A stretch of DNA of 36,522 nt from Welwitschia mirabilis (lineage: Eukaryota; Gnetophyta; Gnetopsida; Welwitschiales). Positions 1-10,490 of this stretch are shown piece after piece. The DNA lies in assembly GCA_051453625.1 (NCBI GenBank), contig JBOZIK010000001.1, positions 17,903,872 to 17,940,393 of the forward strand, written 5' to 3'. Made by a program: the position numbers and the translations under genes. The notes beneath the pieces are model-generated. The model ran no database searches. It was not told where the DNA came from and saw only the letters and a list, made by a program, of their open reading frames with translations. Numbering within the stretch: position 1 is the first letter of the stretch; every line of letters starts with the position of its first letter.

Positions 1-296
1 AGGATTATTTTAAGCTTGAATGATACATATTTATAATGTGTTGTTTAGACATGATTGCATGTTACTTGAATATATTTCATGGAATTTATTTAGCAGGAGT
101 AGGTAGCACTCACTGATTATTTTTTCTGAGATTATTACTACTTAAGCTTACATATTAATTTTAGCATTATGTCTATACATTATCATTTTTTAGAACTATC
201 ACTTTAACTTGTTATGTGTATGACATTTATTTGGACTATTATAATTCGTTTAAGTAGGGAGCTTATAACTATAGTAGTAATTGTATTAATGTCTTG
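1..296. other. AT-rich sequence, nothing recognised
   Basis: No open frame of note, RNA gene or repeat could be recognised here. The stretch ends at a 20-base sequence that is duplicated across the following gap. Confidence 0.6.
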
Positions 297-436
297 TTAT
301 CATCTATTCTTGCATGNNNNNNNNNNNNNNNNNNNNNNNNNNNNNNNNNNNNNNNNNNNNNNNNNNNNNNNNNNNNNNNNNNNNNNNNNNNNNNNNNNNN
401 NNNNNNNNNNNNNNNNTTATCATCTATTCTTGCATG
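297..436. other. Assembly gap of exactly 100 N with duplicated flanks
   Basis: The run of N is 317-416, a typical placeholder size. The 20 bases before it (297-316) and after it (417-436) are identical: ttatcatctattcttgcatg. This is what overlapping contig ends look like, so the real gap may be absent or negative. The apparent reading frames crossing the N run are artefacts. Confidence 0.85.
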
Positions 437-785
437 ATAAATAGAACTCAAATTCCATTTCTTTAGTTGATGATTATCTTAGTCAAATTGGCTTATAATC
501 TAGTTGATTGCCTACTTTGTCAGGGACTGATAAGGTTAAGTAGGGGGCTATGTTATGATGCCAACTTGTAGGAATTTGATGGTGTATTTGGAGTACTTTT
601 GCAGGATATTTATATAGGTTTAGATCTAATTCTGCTGATTATGAAGAGACAACAAGATGATCATGAAAACGTGTAATTCTTGACATAATTGGAGGCATTT
701 CAGGAATGTTTTGATACTTAGCATATTAAAGGAGGATCAAAAGTGAAGAAGATCAATTTACAATACTTGAGGGGCTTAGGAAAAG
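437..785. other. Intergenic, nothing recognised
   Basis: No coding frame or repeat with support. The sequence is AT-rich but somewhat richer in G and A than its surroundings. Confidence 0.5.
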
Positions 786-1128
786 AGTCATCCCCAATGT
801 CCTCCCCATGACAGAGGGCACGAGAGTTCATTATCATAGCTACACAAAAGCAGCACATGGGTAACACTTGGACAGTAGCACATGGTGATAGGGCATCATC
901 CCTTAGGTTGTCTGAATGACATTCAAGATGATAGATGCAAGTAAAACCTAGAACTGATGATAGCATATGAGCATGTAACCCAATGCATTATCCCCTCTGT
1001 CGTGTGGACAACCAATAGGATTACAGCATCGGTAACATGCTTGTCTAACCCATGGAAGTACTTGGCACATAACTTAAGGTATTAATGTGGCATCATCCCT
1101 CTGTCATTTGGATGACAGATAGGATGAT
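786..1128. repeat. Degenerate ~100-bp tandem repeat carrying a hairpin
   Basis: Four related blocks begin near 786, 894, 986 and 1091, with spacings of 108, 92 and 105 bases. Each starts with catcatcc or a near variant. The last block carries the clearest inverted repeat: left arm 1092-1107, loop ttgg at 1108-1111, right arm 1112-1128. The arms pair as ATCATCC plus TCTGTCAT with a small bulge. Earlier blocks keep partial versions of the same arms and share gtaac and acccatgg-type words. Short open frames across the array show no protein character. Confidence 0.55.
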
Positions 1129-1139
1129 AACTATTTTTA

Positions 1140-1567
1140 TACTGCAGTAGTAAATTTCATTATAAAGAGTGCGAAACGGGTCATGTGGGTGGCTAGGGTT
1201 TTCTTAACAAATGTTTAGGGTTACAATTCATTATAAAACTATAAATACCCTTTTCTCCTTTACTTTCAAACCATCTTCTATACTTGATATGCTTGTAACA
1301 AGAGCTTGAAGGTAGGAGGTCCATCCAATAGCTGCAAAAAAGGGTTTCCTTGGTGTTAGGCTATGTTTCTTCTATTGAGGTGCTGTTATTCTGTTATAAG
1401 TGGATGTAAAGTTTTTTTTAAATTAATGCAAATACTCTTTTCATTTCAATTATGTAAATGTCCCTTATGGTTTAAGTTGATCTTAAATAGTGATAAGCTT
1501 GGATTTATTTAGATCATAAGGGCAACCTTTGTTAAGGTTGACCTTAGTTAGTAGTAGGTTTACATTA
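1140..1567 (+). mobile_element. Likely LTR relic with TATA box, probably Ty3/gypsy type
   Basis: TATAAATA at 1240-1247 is followed by a pyrimidine-rich stretch, a layout typical of plant LTR promoters. Near 1397-1448 is a T-run, then a taatgcaaatactcttttcatttcaatt-like segment. A related segment occurs in the relic at about 19.44-19.96 kb. The inferred direction is plus. Termini were not found, and the 3' part is interrupted by a gap. Gypsy assignment rests on the layout and the leader at 1800-2010, not on any protein. Confidence 0.4.
1240..1247 (+). promoter_or_regulatory. TATA box of an LTR-like promoter
   Basis: TATAAATA followed by ccc and a CT-rich tract. It is probably the relic core promoter of the surrounding LTR; whether it still works is unknown. 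Confidence 0.4.
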
Positions 1568-1646
1568 NNNNNNNNNNNNNNNNNNNNNNNNNNNNNNNNN
1601 NNNNNNNNNNNNNNNNNNNNNNNNNNNNNNNNNNNNNNNNNNNNNN
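1568..1646. other. Assembly gap, 79 N
   Basis: The run of 79 N has an apparently estimated size. Its flanks are not duplicated. Open frames spanning it are artefacts. Confidence 0.9.
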
Positions 1647-2010
1647 AAATACTCTTTTTAATTGATATGAATTATAGAAAAGATAGTCTTTGTGATAGAA
1701 AGAATAAAGGCTAGTCCTTGTAATAGAAGGATTATGATCTAAGTAGAATCTCATTATCATTTCCATTCACTTGTATTTTATATTCATTCATCTTGCATTA
1801 CATTTATTTTATTATTTACTTTCGGTTAGTAAAGGATAAAAGACAAAAAAAACTACCTTTGGAAATTAATTCTCTAACTCTGAGCCTAGTGCCTTCGTTG
1901 GAATTATGACATTTAGGTGAACTCCCATCTATACTACCATGTATTTCTCTGCAAGTTATATGATTTACAGGTTTACCTAAAGAACTTCAAGATTGCATAA
2001 TTTACACCGC
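1647..2010 (+). mobile_element. Probable LTR end and leader of the same relic
   Basis: The stretch from 1790 to 1970 runs ttgcattacatttatttt, then a ttcggttagtaaagg segment, then ctctaactctgagcc, then gaactcccatctatactacc. This resembles the leader found downstream of LTRs in plant Ty3/gypsy elements of the Tat/Athila group. No primer-binding site or gag could be identified. The match is from memory of the layout, so confidence is low. Confidence 0.3.
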
Positions 2011-2822
2011 AATACACATAAAGGGGTCATTGTCTCATTATCATAAATAATATAATTCTTATGCTATAGAAATAATTTACTTAGCATGAATGTCGATTTT
2101 ACCTTAATTCAATCATATTTTTAAGTTGGGAAATCTTAAGGAAAACTAAACCTTAATAAGTTAACTTGAAAATAAGCAAAACCTTTTGTTAAAAAACTAC
2201 ATATACACTTAAATTCTACCTATCTTAAAATGACAAAGCAATTATTTTATTAATGGTTATTCAAATTAAGGACCATCAACTAGGATCATCTAATCTTAAA
2301 AACTAGTGAAAACATAAAAGAAAAGGGCAATTGATGGAATTTATTAGGTGGAATGAAAATGGAAGGGATGTGAACTAAGGTGTAAGGCAATGATGATTTG
2401 TTTAGTTAAGTAAATGGTATTTGAGGTTTTCTACCTGAAAATGTTTGAGATGGTGGCCATACAAGTGAAAGTGCTTATGAGGTTTTAAATGAGAAAGGGT
2501 ATTAAGCACAAATATTTTTAGCATTTTTAACCTTTTCAAATCAAAATTTATTCTAAAAGAGACATATATTCTAAAGAAAAATTTAACTTAAAATCACACA
2601 ACAAAGTTAAAAAAATTTCAAGGCCTTTCCAAGATATTGCATGCATGAAGGTTTGAAATGATAAATACCATGGTTAAATAATGAATCAAAATTAAACCAG
2701 GTATTTAAAGATGAGAGCGAATACCCATAAATGTTTACACATGAATCCATAAAAATTAGAAGGATATTAACATTAGCAGTAAAATGAATTTATCCGAACT
2801 TAGATGTTTTCCATTTCTTAGC
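2011..2822. other. AT-rich intergenic, nothing recognised
   Basis: Many short poly-A and poly-T tracts. No coding frame or structured repeat was seen. Confidence 0.5.
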
Positions 2823-3600
2823 TTATTCTTGTTTAATCAACAACTCATGCAAAATGTCATTTTGAAGTGTAGATAAGAATGGATTAGAAACCATGGGAAA
2901 AGACAAATGATTATCAGAAAAATTATAAGAAGATGGTTCCAAAGGTGAATATAGTTTTTTATCCTCATTAAGGTCTATATCTTTCTTAGAAGGTAAAGAT
3001 GAAAATAACATAATTGTCTCAAGATGTTGTTAAGAAAAATATTGTTTAAAAAATGGATCATAAAAAGGCTCTTGATTAATGTTTTCTTCCTCATTAACAT
3101 TCTTAAGGGATTCTTCATCAATTAGTTACACAAGTGATAAATGTTGTGGTTTAAAGATTACGTTTTTTTTTTTTTTTTTAATCAATGTCCCCTATAGATT
3201 TGTCCTGTGATGTGTAACTCTCTAGTTTTCCATCTCCCTTAAATATTTGCTTACTTACCATGGATTAATCATCATCATCTAAAGTGTATAGCCTCTTTGC
3301 ACCTCATTTTTCACTCTCTAAGGAATTTCTAAACTCAATTCCCTCTTGGATGTCCTTATTATGGGATTCTTCAAGGTTTTCTTTCTCATTCCTAAGGAAT
3401 ATGGTTTGATTTTTATATATCCTTATGTCATTAATTCCTTCAAGTGTTTAAAGACTTATAGATTCATGGAGTGTAGGAGGATCTTCTTCTTATTATTATT
3501 GGTTAATGATCCTAAGGATTTGATCATTATTTTTAGCTATTTATTGAAGAAATTTCTTGGGATTTTTAGTAGTTTTCATAATGGATTATTCTAAATATTA
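2823..3600 (-). pseudogene. Decayed acidic reading frame of unknown identity
   Basis: Read on the minus strand from about 3600 down to 2823, the sequence gives a mostly polar, glutamate- and aspartate-rich protein. It is broken by scattered stops rather than by random composition. The longest open part is 2823-3011: 62 codons, containing FSSLPSKKDIDLNEDKK and NFSDNHLSFPM. Upstream in the same style come NEEENINQEPFYDPFF (after a TAA that could derive from CAA) and RLYTLDDDD. A 17-T run at 3163-3179, poly-lysine on this strand, may have shifted the frame. I recognise no domain. It could be a retrotransposon accessory frame, a host exon fragment or chance. The plus-strand frames at 3346-3837 overlap it and are less protein-like or purine-driven. 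Confidence 0.25.
3163..3179. repeat. Poly-T run, 17 bases
   Basis: An uninterrupted run of 17 T on the plus strand. It could be the A-tail of a retroposed sequence on the minus strand or simple slippage. No matching target-site duplication was found. Confidence 0.7.
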
Positions 3601-4906
3601 AGCATGTATTTAAAGTGTATTAGAATAAGATTTATAATTTTCTTTCTACAAATATCTAAAAGGTATTTTAAAAGGAAGGCAAGGTGGATTATTAAACAAG
3701 TAAAGATGATAGCTAGTGATCAACAAATGATGAAGGATATGGGAAGGAAGATGAAGGGTATGAATCAAAATATAAAAATGAAATTAAAGGATAAGAATTG
3801 TAAGAAGAAAAGAAAGGATGGGATCAAACTTCTATGAGTTAGCATAAGAATTTTGGAATTAAAAGTTTTAAAAAGATTGATTTAGATACAAATAGATTTG
3901 AGAACACTCTTTAAAAGTTTTTTTAGATCAAATAAAGTTTCTTAAATTATCTTATATTATTCAAGGTTTGAAAACTATAGGGATATATAAGTTGAAGCTT
4001 AAAAGATGTGTGAAATAAATTATAATCCTAATTCATTATCAAAAGTTTAGAAAATGGGTTGAGATTTAGGGATAATGTTTATGTATTCTAAAGTCTTAGG
4101 AGGTTTAAAAAGGTCAAATAAGATTTATGTTTAAGTTGCAAAGTCTTCAAAGTAAAAATGTAGGAAGCACTAGTCAGGAAAGCTAACAACACTAGTTCAA
4201 CTAAGCAGAAGGGTTTAACAAAAAGACAAGAAGTTCATTCAGTTAGTGTAATAGGGTAAAAACATGTAAAACATAAAAACATTGTAGATTTATGGAAATC
4301 CCTATACATTCTTAACTTTTCTTAACATGTTTAATAAAAATAAAAATTGATAGAAATGAAAAATTTATAGAAAATTTACAAAACTTTAGAAACATAAAAT
4401 ACATAAAAAAAATTTAAGTTTGGTTTGGTTTTAATTCATGATCTTAGATTTAGTTGCTCTACAAAAACATTGTTAGACCTGTAACTCAAAAATATCAAAT
4501 ATAAAAATGAAGTTTCAGTTATTAAAAAAGATAACCAAACTTAACAATTTTAACTAGTCTAGGTTTTACTAGAAATGGACTAGTACTTACCACTAGAAGA
4601 AAAATAAAATACTTAAAACAAAGAGAAAATGACTATCTTGGATATCACTTGAAAAAGAACCAGAACCTACCACTAGAGAAATAAAAACTAACTAAAAAAA
4701 TTACAATAAAAAATGATGCACTCTTGAGAAAAATTATCATGCAAACATATCCCTTATAATGACACCGTTGTATCTTGCTAAGCAATTGGATTTAAAACCA
4801 AGTTTTTACTTAGTTATCATTCTTCCATAAGGATATATGTGATAACTTAATCAAAATAGAGATAAAAATCCTAAAAATTAAAGATCCAATGAGCTCCACT
4901 TAAAAA
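3601..4906. other. AT-rich intergenic, nothing recognised
   Basis: A 77-codon plus-strand frame at 3604-3837 is lysine- and methionine-rich. This follows from the purine-rich local strand, so I do not call it a gene. The rest holds no supported feature. Confidence 0.45.
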
Positions 4907-5115
4907 TTGCTAATGCTAAATTATTATGCAATAACAATGAAAGAACTAAACACACTTAGAATTAGTCCTACCTAAATGTTGTTAATGATAAATTAATATG
5001 CAATAATAATGAAAGGATTTAAACCAATTCTAGAACTACCCTATTTAGACATTGCTAATGCTAAATTAATATGCAATAAAAATAAAATAATTTAAAATAA
5101 TTCTTATATTAAAAC
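4907..5115. repeat. 72/73-bp tandem repeat, three copies
   Basis: Units begin at 4907, 4979 and 5052, each opening with TTGnTAATGnTAAATTA followed by atatgcaataa or a close variant. The first half of the unit is well conserved. The second half is diverged but keeps a gaaagnantnaaac-like segment. No association with a known element was seen. Confidence 0.65.
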
Positions 5116-7174
5116 TAAAATAAATATACATTACATTAATGAAGGAGGAGAAGAAGAATAACTCCTCAACTAGCCTTGGATCATTTCATCCCCAAGAAGA
5201 GTGATCAATATGCCATAATTTTCTAGCCTCTTAGTCTTTTTCACATTAAGTAACTAAAAGATAATTACAATGGGCACTTAAAATCCTTGTATAAATAAGG
5301 AAAGGCTTAGAAAGTTATGTCATGATTACATATGTAACTATTATGTAAAAGGGATTACTTAAGAGTGAGTACATAAGGATAAAGTTACAAACATTTACCA
5401 TGTGGTCATAAGAAAAGATTCTTGATCTTCTTATGGAAACATGGCAGTTGCATGTCCTCTAACTATTGATGATGCTACCACTAAATGCCATGTCATGTAT
5501 CTTCATCATGATCATCCTCATTATGCCACATGTCACTATGACATGTTGTTTTATACTTTTACCACATGTCACCAGAATTAAGGTTTAATCTGATTTATTC
5601 TTTGATTGATCTCATAAGTGCAATTGATTTCATTCCCTAACAAGATGTAGAAACATGATTTTTTAAACAGTCTACCTTAGAAGGTTGGTAGCACTGATAG
5701 TCATGATTGGTAATGCTAGCATTATGTGATGGATTCTCATAAGGCTTTGCATAGGTTTTTAAAAGACAGTAACACATTTGCTAATGTTAAGGGAAAGTCC
5801 ATAATATGATAAAAATAGTAGATAGGGTAGAAAACATTCATATATAATAAAACAATGCATTTTAATGTTTCTCCCTATGTTAAATTAATCAATTAAACTT
5901 ACTTATAATGTTAATTTTTACATGAAAATAAATACTTATCCCACTCTCCAGTCGTGGGTTAAGAAAGATCTGTCCTTGATCTTCACCTTACTTTCATTTT
6001 ACTACTAAATAAAGCTATCAATTTTGTTGTAATATTATTCATTCTATTATTTTATTTTTATTTGAAGTTTCATTGCAATATTATTTTTGGATGTATGCAA
6101 TCTCCTACTACTTTTGCTCTTAGTCAAAATCCTTATGTTTTATAGTAACTCTATAAATGCTAGATTAGTTCTAGATATAATCTTAACATCCTAGAGTTAG
6201 GTAATAGGCATTAAATTAGCCTTAAATAGAATCATAACACCCTATATAACTCTATTGTTATTATTTAAAGTTATTAAAATTAATTTAAGTGTTTACAAGG
6301 GATAAGATAATGCATCTATCATGAATCTTAAATTTCTTTAACAAAAGAATCTATATGAAATTTATACTTGTAGATTCTTTAAATAATAAAGAAGAAGTTA
6401 TAGGAAAAGAGTTTATGAATAAATTTAAAAATTTGAAATTATACAGGTAAAAAATCCATTATAAAGGAAAGGTAATGATATAATATTAAATTATGAAAAA
6501 TAAAAGGTGGCTTTAATTTTATAACTTGATTGTTAGATCTTAACTTTGAATTCTATGAATACTCATGGACAATAAATGTAGGGTAATTTTATAATCAAAA
6601 ATTTTAATAAAATTAATATTTAAAATTTTTTAATATGTGTTTCTCATTTATTAGTAGTCTGCAAACCTATAGCACAATAAATGAAGTAATTGAAAATGAA
6701 AAAATAGCTCAAGAATTTATAGGTAAATTCAATAGAATATATATGGATATCCTTTAATTTACATATTATAAGGCCCTAGGTATAATTAAGTCTTTTGTTT
6801 AACTAATCATGATGGTCATACTTCAAAGGAGAAGGTATAGTTAATAAAATCTTTGAGTTCAACATTTCCCTTTAATGGTGAAGGGGAGTAGTTTACTGAT
6901 AGATGCATAATTAAATATTTTTATGTTTGCATTATTAAATAATATTTATTCCCCAAAAAATGTTAATAAAGTTATTTCTTTTATCATATTCATTACATTT
7001 TCAATATTAACTTTACTAATAAAACCTCCTCTTCATTATCGACATTTTCTGCTGCTACTTATATCAAACCCATTATGATGTCATCTTATACCTATCTCAT
7101 GATTTTTGATCTACATCCATTCACTTTAGACGGAACTATTTCATTTTTAACTAGTGTCAATATCTACATTCTCT
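5116..7174. other. AT-rich intergenic with CACATGTCA-type words
   Basis: Around 5398-5575 the word ccacatgtca or catgtca recurs several times. A short inverted repeat also occurs there (cataagaa at 5407-5414 with ttcttatg at about 5428-5435). These could be LTR U3 remnants. No protein or termini were found in the stretch. Confidence 0.35.
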
Positions 7175-7382
7175 TCTTAACATTTATTTTTTTACTACCT
7201 TTAAAAATTCCTTTCTTCGTTTTATAGTNNNNNNNNNNNNNNNNNNNNNNNNNNNNNNNNNNNNNNNNNNNNNNNNNNNNNNNNNNNNNNNNNNNNNNNN
7301 NNNNNNNNNNNNNNNNNNNNNNNNNNNNTCTTAACATTTATTTTTTTACTACCTTTAAAAATTCCTTTCTTCTTTGTATAGT
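7175..7382. other. Assembly gap of 100 N with duplicated flanks
   Basis: The N run is 7229-7328, exactly 100. The sequences 7175-7228 and 7329-7382 are near-identical over 54 bases: the first 44 are exact and 8 of the last 10 match. This fits overlapping contig ends, or two alleles placed one after the other, better than a real tandem duplication. Confidence 0.8.
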
Positions 7383-8335
7383 TGTAAATAGTATTATTTT
7401 ACTACACTTTTAATCTAGAGCTAATAACTTATGAAACCAACATTTAATAACTTAGTTAATATTCTTTTGTATAAGGTTATTAATATTCAAGATATATTTT
7501 AAGGGAATAACTATTATTTTAAAATATTCTTCATGGCATTTTTTTGTTTAAAATTTATTAAGGGGCTAGTAAAAAACTAAGTTGGAAGAGTGCTTATAAT
7601 TGAATTTTTACATATTTAAGTTGGAAGAAAAGAGATAAATATATTAACAATGATTTATAAAAAAGAATGAATACATTGCTATGATAAGGGCTTATCTCAT
7701 TATTAGGTTTTAATCCTTCTTTATTCCTCCCAATTAAAGTAAAAGTACTTTTCATAGAGTTATACAAAATCCTTAACATGATAATTTTGTCTTAATTTTT
7801 TTTAAGAAGTTGTATCTCAACTTAACTTGTTGTAAGAAAATTAAGATTTTTTGGATTACAATAGCTGAAAAAATACCTATGAATACAACAACATGCAGAA
7901 GAAAGAATACATTTGAATTAGATTTTATAGTTATTTTTAGTGTATTATTCTTTTTATTTTTTAATCATTATTGAAAAGTTAATTGAAATGTTAGATTAAT
8001 GTATTTCATCATTTCATCTAAATATTTCAATATACCGATTATTAACTTCATGTGTGTTTCTTTTAGATGATGCGTCACTCTTGTCTAAGACCAAGTTCAA
8101 GATTCGACATATACTTTAGAATGATCTTCTAAAGAAAATATTCATACATACTAGCATAGGAAATGATTAGGGCCTACAATAGTATTATCCTAAAAATCCA
8201 AGTTACAAAGAAAACCTACAAACAGTAATAAAATTAGACAACATAGAAAAATGGATTTTATATTCTAAAGTACCTAAAAATACTATAAGAAATTAATAAT
8301 TATAAAAAATCTTTTAGGTATATTCTATAACTGAA
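7383..8335. other. AT-rich intergenic, nothing recognised
   Basis: This lies downstream of the gag relic on the minus strand, where a zinc knuckle and protease would be expected in a full copia element. None was found. The 61-codon minus-strand frame at 7594-7779 has no recognisable motif. Confidence 0.45.
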
Positions 8336-8905
8336 TATTAAAAGGGAAGCAAGTGATCTTAAAATTTGTACTTATGGGATTTATTTTGGAGTTATTCTAT
8401 ATAGGTTAAATTATTTCTAAAAGAGATGTCTAATGACCTAAATGATTATAGCAAAGAATTACTGCAAGGTCTCTTCTTTATCCATATGGATATCTTTAAA
8501 TTTTGAAATAAGCATTTGAAGTTTTTCTTGCTTTATAGTTTAGGTTCCTTCATATGATATTTTAAGAATGTTCCAAGCTTCTTTAGAATGATTACATTTT
8601 ATTATGTGCTTAAACTTATCTACACAAACTGCATAAAATATGGCATTAGGGGCACAGGTGTCTATGATGGATTTTGACTTGTCAGTGGAGGTCCATTGGT
8701 CTTGGGCTTTGGGAACTAGAATAGTATTACTGTTAATATTAGTTTGGTCTAACATAGGCATAGTGTAATCTTTGTGAATGACTTCCTCTATATCAACATC
8801 TAACAATCTAAGAAATATTTTCATCTTCGCTTTCTAGTAAGTATAATTTAAACCATTAAACATAGGTGGACAACCAGTGGAAAAGCCATCGGACGAATTA
8901 CTTAT
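8336..8905 (-). pseudogene. gag: Copia-type retrotransposon gag fragment (UBN2-like)
   Basis: The minus-strand frame reads like plant copia gag of the UBN2/DUF4219 type. It starts with PPMFNGLNYTY, then KAKMKIFL, then a segment ending AWNILKISYEGT, the family's helical capsid-like region. Further on in the same frame are KLQMLISKFKDIHM and ILRSLASL, matching the usual continuation. About 190 codons stay in one frame with no frameshift but are broken by stops at 8834-8836 (TAG where the family has Trp), 8540-8542, 8459-8461 and 8438-8440, with more near 8380-8430. The longest open part is 8540-8824. No zinc knuckle or pol follows, so this is a truncated, inactive copy. Confidence 0.8.
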
Positions 8906-8954
8906 TTTAGGGTTTTAAGATCAATATTGGTTAAAATCTAAAGAAGATTCAATA

Positions 8955-8966
8955 TCTCTCATATTA
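8955..8966 (-). other. Decayed primer-binding site next to the gag relic
   Basis: On the minus strand this reads TAATATGAGAGA, against TGGTATCAGAGC, the usual plant copia site complementary to initiator tRNA-Met. Eight of 12 bases match, and two of the four differences are G to A. It lies between the gag fragment and a segment reading CTATTCACCCTCTCTCTATAGG, the kind of sequence often found just inside the LTR end of such elements. Confidence 0.4.
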
Positions 8967-9287
8967 AATAATAGGATCGAGAATCCTATAGAGAGAGGGT
9001 GAATAGGTTCTTTAAAATTATGCAACACATCATTCTAAATGAACCCAATATTAACAAAACTTGCATATAATAGCTAACTAATCCAAAATGTGCATGTAAT
9101 AAGAAAATAATAGAAGTAAATAAATAATGACTAAAATCACAAAAATAACAAATGGATGCATGCTAGATTTATTATGATTCAAGAAATTCCCTACTCCACT
9201 TTCGACTATTAGCTTATTCCCAAGCTAAATCTTGGATCTTTGTTACTCCATCAGGTTATCTAGGTTTATCTATAACCTTTACAAATA

Positions 9288-9402
9288 GACCTTCTAAGGC
9301 TTAGTTTCAATGTTTGAATAGACTTTTTAAAGCTTAGTCTCAACCTTTTAATGGACTTTTTAAGGCTTAGTCTCAACCTTTTAATGGACTTTTCAAGGCT
9401 AG
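9288..9402. repeat. 33-bp tandem repeat, three full copies and a partial
   Basis: Units start at 9288, 9321, 9354 and 9387, the last one partial. The two central units differ at one base out of 33; the first is more diverged. The core reads gactttttaaggcttagtc then tcaaccttttaatg. It lies inside the putative LTR and may be a former enhancer-type repeat. Confidence 0.85.
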
Positions 9403-9809
9403 TGATGAAATGATGTCAATTGTGCATAAATATCACTCATTCTTAATTTAGTAGATTTGATGGAGCTCTTCTCTTATAGATATAAAATAGATGAAGCATA
9501 GGATCTGACCTTAATGTAGAGATAATACAGATGATAGATCTTCTTTGATCAAAAGTACAAATGCCAAGATATAATAGTGAATGTCACAAGATTACAGTAC
9601 TTAATCCTTCATATCCAATAGATTCATACAATTGAAAATAGTTTCAAAAAGATTGTATAGTCATCTATCTCTTAACTATTTATATTGGAAGGATTTTAGG
9701 ATTTATTATGTTTGAAATGCACCTACAACAGCTATAAATGGCTAGAAAATGAGTACCCAATGGCTATATAATGGATACATAATGTTTAGAAAACTTTACT
9801 TCTATTCCG

Positions 9810-10345
9810 TTCAATCGACTTCTCAAAAGTCTGGTTAACTCCATTTGGTGTCATGAATTACATAGGTTATCAGAGTGAGAATTTTGGTTGCCTCAATTTC
9901 TTATGGCTTCATGTTCGGTTGACTCCATTTGGATCTAATCAACCTAAGTCTGGTCATCTGCTACATGATCTGATCTCCCATTTCTCCTAATAAAATTCTT
10001 TCTCATTTTCAACATCAAGTCCAATTGACCCTTTAATATATCTGATTGACCCCATGATGATTAACTTAGAAGTATCAACTACATAGTACTCAGGTCTAAT
10101 CGACTTCATTATATATTTAGTCAACCTCAGTTTAGGAGTATTGTTTATTAGGTGCTCAAATCTGGTTGACCTCATAAGGATCTAGTCGATCCCTTTCCAT
10201 TTGATTTAGGAACTCAAATTTTCAGGGTTACAAGTTCAGTTGACTCCATCATAAATCTAGTCGATCCCTTTTGATGTATTTCATTTTTATCTATTTGCTT
10301 TAGGTGTGATCAACTTCTTGGAAGTTTGATTGACCCCTTAAGAGG
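9810..10345. repeat. Degenerate array of paired GTTGAC / GTCGA motifs
   Basis: At least seven blocks contain a pair of related words about 20-30 bases apart, such as ggttgactccatt with atctaatcaacc, ctggttgacctc with ctagtcgatccc, and cagttgactccat with ctagtcgatccc. The block spacing is irregular, roughly 50-100 bases. The common ancestor of the words looks like a GGTCGACC palindrome that lost its CpG. The array lies in the putative LTR. Confidence 0.6.
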
Positions 10346-10490
10346 GTAAAAGAACTAATAGGTTTCTAGTGCTCAGAATTCAATGGTTTTGATTTTATCT
10401 TTCAACCTATAAGTAATTAACAACTTTTGCACAAGATACATAAAATTTTCTATATAGAAAACATTAGTTGGACATCAATTGATAAAACAT

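Larger units (their letters stand above)
8970..10490 (-). mobile_element. Putative 5' LTR of the copia relic carrying the gag fragment
   Basis: Order on the minus strand is LTR, decayed primer-binding site, then gag. The inner LTR end at about 8970-9010 reads CCTATTCACC, then a CT-rich stretch and GATCC, resembling LTR ends of large plant copia (SIRE-like) elements. The interior holds two internal repeats described separately. The outer end is a guess. Near 10490 the minus strand reads TGTTTTATCAATTGATG, plausible as an LTR start, but the second LTR is not in the window. Confidence 0.4.

Noticed and set aside
718-966. 82-codon minus-strand frame with several Cys and His
   Set aside because: It lies inside the hairpin minisatellite; the residues follow the repeat and form no zinc-finger spacing.
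786-1128. CRISPR-like array of repeats at ~100-bp spacing
   Set aside because: Units are diverged, spacing varies, there are no distinct spacers and no cas genes, and the context is a plant genome.
3604-3837. Lysine- and methionine-rich plus-strand frame, considered as a small basic protein
   Set aside because: The composition follows from a purine-rich strand, and it lies at the edge of a decayed frame on the other strand.
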